Part shown: one piece after another, positions 21,156 to 33,591 of the stretch
Layout: the number at the start of each line of letters is the position of its first letter
How positions within the stretch are numbered: the first letter of the stretch is position 1
Source: Euryodendron excelsum
Taxonomy: Eukaryota > Streptophyta > Magnoliopsida > Ericales > Pentaphylacaceae
Direction: 5' to 3'
Assembly: GCA_033060915.1 (NCBI GenBank)
Contig: CM065396.1
Span: 8,881,001-8,945,000 of the forward strand
DNA length: 64,000 nucleotides
Notes under the pieces: generated by a model
Database searches by the model: none
What the model was told of the DNA's origin: nothing
The model's input: the letters and a program-made list of their open reading frames with translations, nothing else
Made by a program: the position numbers and the translations under genes

Positions 21156-21361
21156 GACGTGCCAATGGGAATTGGACCGAGCAATGCCACATGGGCATTT
21201 TGGTCATTTTGCCTTTATTGGGCCCAGCGGGCCCACAAAGCGACTAATTGATCAGATTGAGTTTGAAAAGTTAATTTGAACTATGAATATGTTAGTGTTG
21301 ATTTGAATACAAGTTTGAACGGACCGGAGATTGCCGAGTGAAAAAAAATGGGGTGCTTACA
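21156..21361 (-). mobile_element. Long LTR 5' end fragment, minus strand
   Basis: The reverse complement starts TGTAAGCACCCCATTTTT at 21361 and continues through the usual CGGACC...CAAGTC, CGGGCCC and CCAAAATGCCC phrases until the plus-strand type B LTR cuts it at 21155. The two therefore meet in opposite orientation, the plus-strand copy having inserted into this one. Confidence 0.8.
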
Positions 21362-21767
21362 TTGATCACTAAGGCACAAGTGATGACAAGAGTTGGTGGG
21401 AACGCACAAGCACACACACACACAAAAACACCCTTAGCCAAAATCTCTCTTTCCAAGCATTAGGTGTGGCCGGCCATCCCCTTGTATGTATATTTACTAT
21501 GCCTCTCAAAGTGCAAGGGGGGATCTATAGGGCTTTCATATTTTAGGCTAACATCAAGTTGCCGTATTTGCACATCAACCCCTGATGAATATAGCAATTA
21601 GTGAAACTACCCTAAACTCCACTAAATGATGGTAGTTGATCTCCCAGAAAAGGAAATTACGTCAAGGCCCCTATCATATTAATTACCACAAAGATGAATC
21701 CCCATTATTGGTATTTATAAATTGGCACCAAGCTAAAGAACTGTTAGCTTTACCTATTTTCCTCTTG
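21362..21767. other. Unassigned, possible Ty1/copia 3' region
   Basis: No open frame and no match to the other repeats. It contains an (AC)7-type run (about 21413-21426) and, on the minus strand, a TTTATAAATA motif near 21714-21723 just beyond the copia remnant, so it may be a decayed copia LTR. Confidence 0.3.
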
Positions 21768-22910
21768 TACAAAGCATAGCATACATGAGACTTCTTACAT
21801 CAGAAGCATCAAGAACTATCTTCATGTGCTCTTCCTCATCATGTGTCTTAGGACACTGATCCCTAGATAGAGCAATCCCATATCTGAAAGGTAAGAAACC
21901 TTTCTTGGAATTATGTATAGCAAACTTGACTAATACCTTATCTATATATGAAGTCTAAGATAAGCTAAACATCATATTTCTGTGATCTCGTAAAAGCTTG
22001 ATTTCTAGCATGTAACTAACCTCTCCCAAGTCCTTCGTATCAAAGTGTTGAGAAAACCATACTTTAACCATTGATAACCCTGCAACATCATTCCCAATGA
22101 GTAAGATATCATCAACAATCGTACGTGAAAGTGATGAAATACTCATAACAATTGCCCGAATGTTCATAGGACCACACACATCAACGTGCACTAATTTCTA
22201 CAATTCTTTAGCTTTATGACTTTTTCCAGGAAATTGCCTCTTTGTTATTTTACTCTCCAAATAGGACTCGCAGACTGGCAGTGGTTCAAGAACCAAAGAA
22301 CCTAAAGGTCCATCCTTTACTAATCTTTGGTTCATACTTAGATTGATATGACATAGTCTTAGATGTCAAAGATAGGTGTAACTACTAGAAGGTTCCTTTC
22401 TTTTAAATGGTAAAGTCTTAGATGTACCAACTATCTCAATGTCAAGCATTGTAAGGGCCATAGAAGACATAATGTCTGTAGGAGTTACCAGATATGGACC
22501 ATCTATTAATATACCAGAACAAATAAAACTTTAATTTTTTCTAATCAAAACATTTGAGTCAAAATGTACTTAAAGACCATTTTTATATAAGCACGAAATG
22601 AAATAAGATTCCTTCGAATATTAGGTACATAGAGACAATGACCTAAAATCAAACTCCTACTAATAAAGGATAACCTAACTACTCTTACGGGCACTGTAGA
22701 TACTTGATCATACGTCCCCAAGTGCAAACTGATCTCCCATCTCTTAGTCGCCTGGTTTCCTAGAACCCCTAAAATGAATTGAAAATATGATTAGTGGCTC
22801 CCGAATCTACACACTAGGTCTTAGTAGAATTCGCCACATAACATGTTTCAACTACAAATGATTCGATCGTACCTTGCCCTTATTTTGCAAGATAGTCTGT
22901 ACAGTTCCTT
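21768..22910 (-). pseudogene. pol: Ty1/copia pol remnant with internal deletion
   Basis: Read right to left in several frames: protease with an intact CVDSGATNHI active site (DSGA at 22797-22808), LGTYDQVS...CLYVPNIRRNLIS, the pre-integrase zinc region (HLRLCHINL...VKDGPLGSL...PVCESYLE, with the second Cys of the CxxC pair changed to Tyr), HVDVCGPMNIRA, and the first residues of the integrase core (YEYFITF). It then jumps near 22125 directly into reverse transcriptase at VDDILLIGND (YVDD changed to IVDD), FDTKDLGEVSYMLEIK and YIDKVLVKF...KGFLPF to LMYAMLCTR. The integrase catalytic core and the first half of RT are missing; RNase H is absent. Multiple stops. Confidence 0.82.
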
Positions 22911-22912
22911 TT

Positions 22913-23698
22913 CTAATGCCCAATCTTGCCATAAAGGAAACACTTCCCTTTACACTTCTTGTCCCCAATAACTGCTTTGAGCTTGGCTACCCCTTTTGAT
23001 GTTCCCTTAAGCTTGTTCTTCTTCCTTGCTTTCTTGCCTTTCAGCTTAGATTCAGAAGAACTTGTTTGACCCTTAACCACTTTAACACTCCCTTTGGCCA
23101 TTATAATTCCTTCAGCTGCCTTGAGTTCATTCATTAGTTCAATTACAATAAAATTTCTTTTGTTCATCAAAAGGTTTAGCTTAAACTGATTGAATGAACT
23201 GAGCAAAGATTGAAGAATCATATCAATCTGGGACTCCCCATCAATTTCAGCTTCGAGAATCTCAAGTTCTTTAAAAAAATCAATCATTTTCAAAACATGA
23301 TCTCAGATTGGAGTCCCCTCGGCCATTTTGGTGTTATGTAGGTTCCTCATGGCTTCCTACTTAGCAGGTCGCCCTTGCACTCCAAGCATCTCCTTAAGAT
23401 TCTAAGGCATATCAGCAACAGTAGGTACATTTTGATGCTGATATCGCAACACATTTGACAAAGATGCTAGTATGTAGTAATAAGACATGTCATCAGTCTT
23501 CTGCCACTTCCGATACACATCAATCTCATCTCGAGGAGCACTAGCCCCTGGCATATTAGGACAGGACTGGGTAGGGACAATTTTGTATCCTTCAGCTGTG
23601 AGCATAATATCAAGGCTTCTTTTCCAGTCCACATAATTTCGGCCAGTAAGTTTGTTTTGCCCAAGGATAATAGCAAGTGGAATAAAAGGGTTAGACAT
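22913..23698 (-). pseudogene. gag: Ty1/copia gag
   Basis: Starts at an ATG at 23698 with the copia gag opening (PLAIILGQNKLTGRNYVDW, SLDIMLTAEGYK), continues to SYYYILASLSNVLRYQHQ, hits a stop at 23402-23404, then resumes with FKELEILEAEIDGESQIDMI, LPSSF-like FNQFKLN and a Lys-rich tract ahead of a zinc knuckle. The knuckle reads CKGKCFLYGKIGH, so the second Cys of CCHC is replaced and a stop follows the His. It lies directly upstream of the pol remnant. Clade within copia not resolved. Confidence 0.82.
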
Positions 23699-23807
23699 CT
23701 AAAAAATAAACATACATCCATACATTAGCAATTATATAAATTTAGAACTCATGATGAAATGAATGAAAGGCAATCTTGTGGTACTCTCAAACCATATGTA
23801 CTGTAGA
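23699..23807 (-). other. Leader upstream of copia gag
   Basis: Short non-coding stretch between gag and an inserted long LTR; no primer-binding site recognised. Confidence 0.4.
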
Positions 23808-24308
23808 TGACAGCCCCCCCCCCCCCACCCCCAATCTTTCACACTGAAAAAAATACACAAGTGAGAAAAACACAATACTCTCTTGTTAGAGCTCATCTTT
23901 CCAGAAGGATGAGTGCGACTAGGTTTGAGCTAGAAATTAATTTGATTAAGGGCTTTTGGAAAAATATTTAGAGGCATCACTTAACTTGGTTAAAATGAGT
24001 TAGGTCATCTAAAACTAAGTGCAATCCGAAGATTAAACTTAGGATTTTTTAAAAAAGGCTTTGGAAAACTTACTCAAGAGAGGATTTTTTTGGAAAACAG
24101 GTTATTTGGCAACTTTTGAAAAGATTTAAACCCTTTTTGAAAATAACTCCATTTTTTATCTTTGAAAACAATGATTCTAAGTTCGGAGTTTGGTTACATA
24201 TAGGGAATATGCACTAAGCTATCACCCTATCCCATACCTACATGTCTTATCACCCAAGATTCATTTATTTAGATTCTTCGATTATCCATTGTCCAACTAT
24301 ATCCACCT
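23808..24308 (-). mobile_element. Long LTR type A, minus strand, 3' end piece
   Basis: The minus-strand LTR end is disfigured by a C/G homopolymer (about 23814-23832), but the AATCTTTCACACTG, GAGTGCGACTAGGTTTGAG and GTTAGGTCA phrases identify it. Interrupted at 24308 by a solo LTR; 24304-24308 (CACCT) is the left target duplication. Confidence 0.8.
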
Positions 24309-24507
24309 TGTAAGCACCCCATTTTTGACCGCTCGGCAGTCTACACTCCGTCCAGACTTGTTTTCAAGTCATTGTGGGCATATTCCTATCGAAACCAATT
24401 CTCTAGGTCCAAATCCCGTCTATCCATCACCTCGCGGGCCCATCAGGCCCAAATAGAGGCAAAATGACCAAAATGCCCTTAGGGGCATTGTCCTTTCCTT
24501 TTCGGTT

Positions 24508-24956
24508 CCAATCCCACTCTCGAAACAGTTTATTCCTTGAGACGGTTCCAACCCAGGCGCTTCTCTTCGGAGACGATAAGTCCCCTTTCCAATCCCACTC
24601 TCGACACAGTTTATTCCTTGAGACGATTCCACTCCAGGTGCGTCTCTTCGGAGACGATAAGTCCCCTTTCCAATCCCTCTCTCGAGACAGTTTGTTCCTC
24701 GAGACGGTTCCAATTCAGGCGCGTCTCTTCGGAGACAATAAGTCCCCTTTGCAATCCCACTCTTGAGACAGTTTATTCCTCGAAACGGTTCCAACCTAGG
24801 CACGTCTTTTCAAAGACGGTAAGACCCCTTTCCAATCCTTCTCTCGAGACAGTTTATTCCTCGAGACGATTCCAATTCAGGCATGTCTCTTCAGAGACGA
24901 TAAGTCCCCTTTCCAATCCCTCTCTCGAGACAGTTTATTCCTCGAGAAGGTCCGAG
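24508..24956 (+). repeat. 81-bp tandem array, 5.5 units
   Basis: CCAATCC/GCAATCC unit starts at 24508, 24589, 24670, 24751, 24832 and 24913, exactly 81 apart. Each unit carries CTCGAGACAG...CTCGAGACGG and CTTCGGAGACGATAAG dyads. Because 81 is divisible by 3, overlapping open frames of 100-140 codons arise on both strands; they are not genes. Confidence 0.93.
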
Positions 24957-25992
24957 TAGCGAAACTACTTACAAAACCGTTAGAGTAGCAGAAATACTCA
25001 TAAATAGGTCGATATAGGGAATTGCCAACAAACCCCTGTGTCATGACGACCGCCGTTAGAGTGGCAAAATCTGTTAGCCCACTTCAGTGAAAAATGACCA
25101 AACTGCCCTTTGGACCTTTTCCGAGACTTTCCGGCCAAGATGACCATTTTGCCCCTAAGCATCCGAATGCCCCAAGAACCACACCAGCTCTGGGTATCCA
25201 ACCGTTAACCCTCTAAGATTGCTTTTTATAGTACTCTCAACCTTCCTTTATATTTTCGGATCATTCCGAGTCAGTCCCGGCCAACCCGGTACAAAATGAT
25301 CGTTTTGCACCTGGTGGGCCGATTTTCTTTTTCGACCATACCGGCTCTGGGTATCAAACCGGTAACCCTTTGAGATTACTTCTTATAGTATTCTCAACCT
25401 CCCTTTACCTTTCCGGATCATTCCGAGTCAGTTCCGGCAAACCCGGTACGAAATGACCATTTTGCCCCTAGTGGGCCGGTCTCCTTTTCCGACCACGCCG
25501 GCTCTAGGAATCAAACTAGCAACCTCTGGGAACATTCTGAATAATGTTTCTAGATCCCAAGTCTTCTTCCGGGACAGTCCGAGTCTGTCTCAGCAGTTTC
25601 TCGGTCCGATTAACTGTTTTGCCCCTAAAGGCCCAGTCAACCTTTCCGACCCATCTTGTCCTCATTTCTCAAGTCAAATACCTCCAGGACACTATTTTAA
25701 GTGTTCCTGCTCTTTTTCGGCCTTCTGGGTCATTCCCGGCTCCTTCAAATCATTCTCGGACTTTCTGGAGTCACTCTTAGTGAAGTCGGGCTAAAAATTG
25801 CATGGTAGTCACTAGTACAGGCGCCCAAATCTAGTCAAAGATACGTTGCTTACCGACCTTAAACATTTCCTAAATGGCTAGCGCCGCTAGTAGCGGCGCC
25901 AAGCCAAAAAATGGCCTGGCGCCACTCCTAGTGGCGCTAGTGTAAATTCTGGCCTAGCGCCACTACAACAGGCGCTAGTGTTGTCCAACCTC

Positions 25993-26000
25993 TATAAATA
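25993..26000 (+). promoter_or_regulatory. TATA box of the solo LTR
   Basis: TATAAATA then CAGAGCCTCC, equivalent to 3067. AAACCCTA boxes follow from about 26083. Confidence 0.72.
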
Positions 26001-29000
26001 CAGAGCCTCCTCCAACGTGAAAATGATCCGCAAATTCAACCTAAAAATCATATAATTCGATATACAGTGCTCGTGCACTTCCTAAACCCTAGCCTCCTTA
26101 GGTTCTTCCAAACCCTAGCCACCATACACAAACCCTAACCTCATATACACTCCTATACATCCCCATACACTCATACACTAATCTTCAACTCTCCTTCAAA
26201 GACTTGAAAAGTTGTAACCTGAAGTTTGAAGCTTGAAGACAACTCTTGAAGACTGAAGGTGAAAATCAAGACGAAGACCGAAGACCGAAGAAAGTAAGGC
26301 GCACAAAATAACAAGACATACGGTAGGCTCCCAATTTAAATTTCCGCACTTCCCCCCTCTCTCTTCTCTCTCCTAACCCACTTAGGTTTTCTCTATTTTA
26401 ATCCCCCATCTCTTTTCCCCCCTTTCTTTGCATGCTTGAAACAAGGGGATTCCCGGTCCATGTGTAGGATTAGGCTATTGGAGAGTCACCGTGTCGGGGG
26501 CTTTCTTCTAGTCTAACCAGAGACCACGTGGGTCTGGCCCCCTTGATTATGTGGTGAAGCCTTAGCCTTGTATGTTTACGACCGCAAAATTGCATTATCT
26601 TGCATCTTCCAAAAACCGTTTTCAAAGTTGTTTTTCAAATCGTTTTCAAACTTGTTTTCAAAATTGCATCAAAATCTCTTTTTCAAAACATGTTTTCAAA
26701 ATCACAATCCTAGGGTGATTCTAGCTTTTCCATGGCTAGGATTGCTTTAGGAAAGTGTTACATTTAAAGTGACCAATACGGTCCATATTTTCAAATATTA
26801 TTGTTTTCAAAACCGCTTTCCTAAAGTGGTTCTAGCCCTCTTATGGTTAGAATTGCTTTAGGAAAGTGAGATGTTTTTACACCTTCTAAAAACTCTCTCT
26901 TCAAAAATCTCTTCCTAAAAAATCTTCTTTTTCAACATACTTCCCAAAGACTCTTCTTTCCAAAATTGTTTTCAAAAACTCCCTCCCAAAATCTTTTTTT
27001 TTTTCAAAGCTTCCTTTTTTTTTAACTCCTTTCCAAAAACTCTTTCTCCTCAAAATTCACTTTCTAAAAACACTCTCTAAATTCACTTTCCTAAAAACTC
27101 TCTCCAACAATCTCCTTCCAAGAATCTTTCCAAAAACTATCCTTTCCAAAAATTCTTCCCTCTAGAAACTCCTCTTTAGGATTTCCTTCCAAAATCTTTG
27201 TTTCCAAAAACGCACTTTCCAAAAACTTTCCTTAGAGCCCAAGTTAAGCCTTAGAACCCACAATTAGGAAACCCTAATTTTCTTTCCAAAAACATGATTT
27301 TCAAACTTTGCCCCAAACCTAGGTTTCCAAAATCTCTTGTTTTCACATCCAAACTATACATGTTTCCAAAACTTATTTTCTACGTCAAAACTATAATTTT
27401 TCAAAACTAGGGTTTCTAGAATCTCCCTTTTCAAATCCTTGTCAAGTCATATTTTCCCTTTTGGAAACCAAATCAAATCTCCCCGTTTAGGAAACTAGAT
27501 CCCGTCTTCCGTTTTTGGAAACAAAATCAAACCTTCCCTTTTAGAAACAAATCCAATCCCTTCCTAATCCAAATCTTTCCTAATTCAACTCCTTCCTAAA
27601 CTTCTCATTTTCTAAAATCTTAAGTTTCCAAAACTTGAACATAAAAATCTTTCCTAAATTTTAAAACTCAACTTTCAAATCTTTCCTAATTCAACCCTTT
27701 CCTAATTCTACCTTATTTTCAAATCTTAACTTGTCAAACCTAAGTTTTCAAACTTTTCTTAAACTCAAACCTTCCTAATCTTAAGATTTTCTAAAACCCT
27801 AAAACTTTCTAAATCTTAAACTTTCTAAATCTCAAATTTTTCTAAATTCAAAACTTTCTTCAGTTAAGACTTTCTAAATCTTAAACTTCCTAATTTAAAA
27901 TCTTTCTAAATTCTAAACTTTCCAAAACTTCAACATCTTTCTAAATCTAAAACTTTTCTAAACTCAAAACATTCCAAAATTCAAAACTTTCTTAACTTGG
28001 AACTTTCCAAATTCTAAAGCTTTCTTAAACTAAACTTTCCTAATTCAAAACATTTCTAAATTCAACAATTCCCAGTTTCAAAACCTTTCTTAAAACGAAA
28101 CTTTCCAAATTTCAAAACTTCCCTATTCCAAAACATTTTAAATTCTAAACTTTCCAACTTCAAAACTTCCTCATTTCAAAACTTTCTTAAATCGTAAACT
28201 TTCTTAAGTTGAAACTTTCCAAATTCAAACTTTCCTAAGTTGAAACTTTCTTAAATTCCAAACTTTTCTATTTTAAAACTTTTCAAAAAATGAAACTTTC
28301 CTAATTCGAAACCTTCCTAAATCGGACCTTTTCCGAGTTCAAACATTTCCTAAATGCAATCTTTCCTAATCTCCTAAACCTACCAAGTCAAGTCGAATCT
28401 TTCCTAAGTCTCCTATCTTTCCTAAGTCTAGATTTCCTAAACCTTCATCTTTCCAAAATAAGTCTAAACCTCTCTTCCAAGTTCTACTTTTTCAAATCAA
28501 AATTCAATCTTTTCAATTCCAAAATTCCAAATTCCAATTTTCAATCCTCTATTCAAAGTTCAATCTCTCAATCTTCCAATTCAATCTCCTTCTTCAAATC
28601 AACTCTTCTATTTTCAATCGGACTCTTGTCCGAACTACGACTGGCTTGATTCCCCCAAATGGATACGTAGGCAACCTTCATAGGTACGGTCACAACACTT
28701 TTCAAACTTTCAATTCCACCCTCATAGGTGCGGTCTCCACATTTTCAAATCTCAAATTCCAATCTATTTTCAAAATTCCAATTTCAAAATTTCTATTTTC
28801 AAATTTCTACTTTCAATTTTCAAACTTTCCAATTTCAATTCCATCTCTTCAAATCTATTTTCAAATCAAATCAATTTCAAATCAATCTCTTTTCAAATCT
28901 ATTTTTCAATTCTCTTAACTTGTAGTTGCATATCATGCATCATGTTAGTTTCTTTTCAAGCATTGTTTTTCAAAGTAGATAGGATTGGCCAATACTTAGT

Positions 29001-29477
29001 TAAAGACTCTCGTAGGTGAATCTAGGGTAGATTGACATGTAAGTACCGAAAGGGCGGGGTAGGGTGATGGCTTAGTGCGTCTTCCCTACACGTAACCAAC
29101 CTCTGAACCTAGATCACTGATTTCGAAAGACCAAAAGGAGTTATTTTTCAAAAAAGGCTAAATGTTTTCCAAAGTTTGCCAAACAACCTGTTTTCTTAAA
29201 AACCCTCTATTGAGGAGATATTTTTAAAACCTTTTTTTCAAAAACCCTAAGTGTAGTCTTCGGGTTATTCTTAGTTTTTAGGTGACCTAACTCACCTTAA
29301 TCAAGTTAGGTGGCAACTCCGAATCTTTTTCAAAAGCCTTTTATTCAAATCAATTTTTCAATTCAAACCTAGTCGCATTCATTCTTTTAGGAGGGTGAGT
29401 TCTAAGGAGAGAGTACAGTGTTTTTCCCAATTGTGTGAGTATTTCTCGAGTGCGAAAAAGCTGGGCGCGACACACCT

Positions 29478-32400
29478 TCAAAAGAATTTTAGAAAAATGT
29501 TTGATATGATGTAAGACATGCAAGTGCAAGAAAAAGATTTGATTTTGAAAATAGAATTGAAGAAAAAATTTGAATCTTGAAAAAAGTTGTGGAAATTGGA
29601 AACTTGAAAAAGGTTATGGGATTTGAAAATTTGTAAAAGGTTGTGACTGCACCTAGGAGGGTTGCTTACGTATCCCTTTGTTGAGAATCAGGTCAGTCGT
29701 AGTTTGAACTCGGGTTCTAATTGAAAATAGACACCTTGAAGTTTTTAGAAAGTTTCATTTGAAAAGGTTTAATTTGACCTTTGATTGGAAGGTTTGAAAT
29801 TGAACTTGGACTTGATTTTGAAAAATAGAGTTGAACTTTGAAATCATCTTAACTTAGATTGAAGTTTGAAAATCATCTTGGTTTAGAAAAGAATTTTAGA
29901 AAGGAGTTGAAGCTTCCTAACTTTAGGGTTATGGTTGAACTAAGGTTTAGATATCTTAAGACCTAGGTAACCTTGGGTTGAAGCAAACAATTGAAATAAG
30001 AAGGATTTGATTTGATTTGATCTTGAAAAGTTGAATTAAGGATGTTTTGAATTAGGAAAGATTGGAAACGGTTTGATTTGATTTAGAAACACTTGATTTG
30101 GAATGGTTGGAAAAGATTTGACTTGATTATTTGATTTGAAAGAATTTAGAAAGGATTGGATTTTAGAAAATTTTGAATTATGAAAGTTTCAAAATAGAAA
30201 AGTTCCATTTTTAGGAAAGCCTTGACTTTGGAAAGATTTGAATTTTGGAAAGTTTTGAATTCAAAAAACATTTGAACTTAGAAAGATTTTAAATTTAGAA
30301 AGATTTGGAAGTCTGAAATTAACAAAGTCTTAAAAGTTTGAATTTAAGAAAGAATGAAATTAGGAAAGATTTGATAATTTGAAATTTAGAAAGTTGAGAT
30401 TTGGAAAAGTTCGAAATTAGAGAAGATTGGAATTAGGAAAGATTTGATTTCTATTTCCTAAAGTAGAATATTGGATTTCATTTCCAAAAATAGATGATCT
30501 GATTTTATTTCAAAAATTGAAAGATTTGATTTGATTTCTTGAATTGAAAGATTTGATTTGACATGGAAATGGAGAGGTTGAGTTTTGGAAATATTGGATT
30601 TGGAAATATGATTTGGTAGAACAAAGGTTTTGGAAATCTATTATTTGATGTAGAATATAGTTTTGAAAACCTATGATTTGAAGCAAAATAGAAAGTCATG
30701 ATTTCAAGAAAGGAATTAGGGTTTCCTAACCATAGATTCTAGAGTTTGACTTGGACTTCAAGACAAAGAGTTTTTGGAAAGTAGATCTTTGAAAAGAATT
30801 TTTAGGAAGTAGATTTGCAAAAAAATTTGGAAAGAGTTTTAATGGTGATTTTGATAAAAACAATTTAGGGTTTACATCCAAAATTTGGACTTTGATAGTT
30901 ATATTGAATATGACACTTTCCTAAAACAACCCTAACCATAGAATGACTAGAATCATCCTAAGAGTGTGACTTTGAAAACAAGTTTTAAAAAAAGAAATTT
31001 TGAATGTAAGTTTTGAAAGAGAACTGTGATGCAAGTTTGAAAATAACTTTGAATGCAATTTTGAATGTAACACATGAACATGATAACTACAATGCGATAG
31101 GTTTCACCACATAATCAATGGGGCCGAACCCACATTATCAAAGGTTGAACTAAAATAAAGCGCCCAACACGATGACCTTCAACAATCCTTCATAGGCATG
31201 AATCAGGGAGTCCCTTGTTTCAAGTATGCAAGAAGCGGAGGTAGAAGATAGGATTAAAACAAAAGAAAACCCAAGTGGGTTAGGAGGGAGAAGAGAGAGG
31301 GGGGATTACATAAAAGTAAATAGAAAACCAACCTCGAATTCTTCTGCCTTTGATTATTTTGTTTGCTTTGCTTTACTTGAATCTTGAGAGCTTTGAAGTT
31401 ACAGAACTTTAGTCTTCAATGGATGTTTAGGGACTTGTCTTTGAGTGTATAAAGGTTAGGGTTTGAGTGTATCGAGGCTAGGGCTTGAAGAGGCTTGAGA
31501 GAATTAGGGTTTGGAGAGACTTCGAGCTCTGTTTTCAAAGAGGCAGAGTAACTGGATTGAATTTGCAAACCCTTTTTACGCAGGGGGAGGGTATTTGTAG
31601 GCAATTGAAATGAGCTTGGCAACTATTGCAGTGGCGCAAGGGTAAATTTCCTACTAGCGCCACTCCTAGTGGCGCTAGACCAATAAACTCCTAGTGGTGC
31701 CAACCACTTAGAAAAGTTTTAAGGTGGCAAGAAGCATATCTTTTGACCCTTGGGACACAAGGCAAAAGATTTGGGTGCTTGTCCTAGTGACTACCATGTA
31801 ATTTTTGACTTGGCTCCATGAGGAGTGACTCCGGAAGGTTCGAGAATGATCTGAAAGGCTGAGGATGGACAAGAATTCTTGAAAGAGTGTTTTGGAGGTA
31901 ATGGACTTAGGAAATAATGCCAGAATGTTTGAAAAGGTTGACCGACCCTTCAGGGACAAAATGGTCATTTGAACCACGAAAACACCGAAATGGACCTAGA
32001 GTGACCCGTGAGAAGGCTTGAAGGTTGGAAACACTATCAAAAGTGTTGTAAGGGGTTGTCAGTTTGATACGCAGAGTCGATGTGGTTTGGAAAAGGCGAA
32101 AGGCCCACTAGGGGCAAAATGATCATTTTGCAACAAACTAACCCGAATAGACTCAGAATGATCCAAAAAGTTGTTGAAAGGTTGAGAATACTATTAGAAG
32201 CATTCTTAGGATGTTACTGGTTTGATACCCACAATTGGTGTGTTTCCTGGAGGTAATTATATGCCTAAGGGCAAAATTCTCATTTTGACTAGATAGTCCC
32301 GGAATTTATCCGAAACCGACTAGAAAGCACTCGAACATGCCAGATTGTCCTTAGAAAAAATCTTGCAAGGGTGGACTTATTGCTTTGAGGATTTAGTTAC

Positions 32401-32884
32401 TTTCTCGAAAAGCGTGCCGGAAGGACCTAAGGGGCAGTTTGGTCATTTTTTACCAAAGTGGGCTAGCATACACTGGTGTTGACCCAGGTTTTGAGTGTTT
32501 TCGTCACTTTAATGGTGTGTGACGAGTTGGTTTCCAAAGGTATCCCGTCCTTCAATAAACGTGCCACGGCCAAGAGGCATGTTTTGTCATGTGACATAGA
32601 GGTTTTGTTGGCAATTCTCAATGTCGACCTGTTTGCTAGTGTTTATAGCACTCTAACGATTATGATGTTTGTGAGTGTTTCTATCACTCTTATGGTGTGT
32701 ATTCATTTCGGAGACTGCCTAATCTCGAAAAGCTACTAGATGGTCTTATCGTCTAAAGGATCAACTTTTTTGAAAGATGTGCTAGATAACGGACATTCTA
32801 CATTGGCGGGCTAGCGGGCACTAGAAGTGAACCGTTCTATCATCTCGAGGACTTGGGTTCTGTCTCGGTCGATAGGTTTGAAGG
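29478..32884 (-). mobile_element. Long LTR type A, minus strand, main body
   Basis: Continuation of the copy at 23808-24308. It carries the C-poor tract (29478-31050), the leader phrase near 31090-31260, telo-box complements (about 31450-31510), a TACAAATA in place of TATAAATA near 31591, eroded hairpins (31620-31695) and upstream repeats. It stops at 32884, where a plus-strand copy of the same segment begins after an 81-bp spacer; the first several hundred bases of the LTR are missing. Confidence 0.8.
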
Positions 32885-33591
32885 AACAAGTTTGAACGGT
32901 AAGTTCGTCCATTCAATTTGACCGGTTGACCGGTAAGTCCATCAATCTAGTTTGAACGGTAAGTCCCTTCAAACCTATCAATCGGGACGAAACCCAAGTC
33001 CTTGAGATGGTAGAATGGTTCACTTCTGGCGCCTTCTAGTCCCGCCAATGTAGAATGTCCGTTATCTGGCACGTCTTTTGAAAAAGTTGATTTCTCAAAC
33101 GATAAGTCCATTTAGCAACTTCCTAAGAACCAACAGTCTCCAAAATGAATGCACCCCATCATAGTGGTGAAAACACCAGCAAACATCGCAACTATTAGAG
33201 TGGCAAGAACACTCGTAAACAAGTCGACAACGGGAATTGCTAACAAAGTCCTTATGTCATTGGACCGAACTTGTCTCTTGGTCATGGCACGTTTACCAAA
33301 GGATGAGATACCTTTGGAAAGCAACTCATCACACACCTTTAGAGTGATGAAAATACTCAAAACCCGGGTCAACACTAGGGCCTGCAAGCCTACTCAGGTG
33401 AAAAATGACAAAATTGCCCCATGGGCCTTTTTTAGCACACTTCTCGAGAAAGTGCCTAATTCCTCGAAGTAGTAAGTCCACCCTTCCAAGATTATCCCAA
33501 AGACAATCCAGTATGTTAAAGTGACTTCCAATCGGTTCCAAACCAATTATGAGACCATTTAGTCAAAATGACCATTTTGTTCCTAGGCATC
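32266..33591. repeat. Large inverted repeat, ~620-bp arms
   Basis: Arms 32266-32884 and 32966-33591 are the same LTR segment in opposite orientation (for example TTTCCAAAGGTATC... on the left and GATACCTTTGGAAA on the right). The 81-bp spacer contains copies of AGTTTGAACGGTAAGT. Open frames in the two arms (32476-32739 and 33112-33387) are mirror images of each other. Confidence 0.85.
32966..33591 (+). mobile_element. Long LTR type A, short plus-strand fragment
   Basis: Right arm of the inverted repeat. It resembles the fragment at 59460-60120 (shared GGTCATGGCACGTTTACCAAA phrase). Ends where the next LTR starts. Confidence 0.75.

Larger units (their letters stand above)
24309..29472 (+). 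mobile_element. Solo long LTR, type A, complete (5164 bp)
   Basis: TGTAAGCACCCC start and GGGCGCGACA end, flanked by a perfect duplication CACCT (24304-24308, 29473-29477). It is inserted in a minus-strand copy of its own family, which reads continuously across when the insert is removed. It differs from the copy at 1081 mainly in the upstream repeats: here an 81-bp array replaces most of the 17-bp palindrome array. Promoter, telo-boxes, donor-like site (about 26322), low-complexity tract and 3' end are all present. Confidence 0.88.

Noticed and set aside
24420..24959. Overlapping open frames of 100-140 codons on both strands
   Set aside because: Created by an 81-bp (27-codon) tandem repeat; no start context or domain.
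32476..33387. Two similar ~90-codon frames on opposite strands
   Set aside because: Mirror-image products of the LTR inverted repeat.
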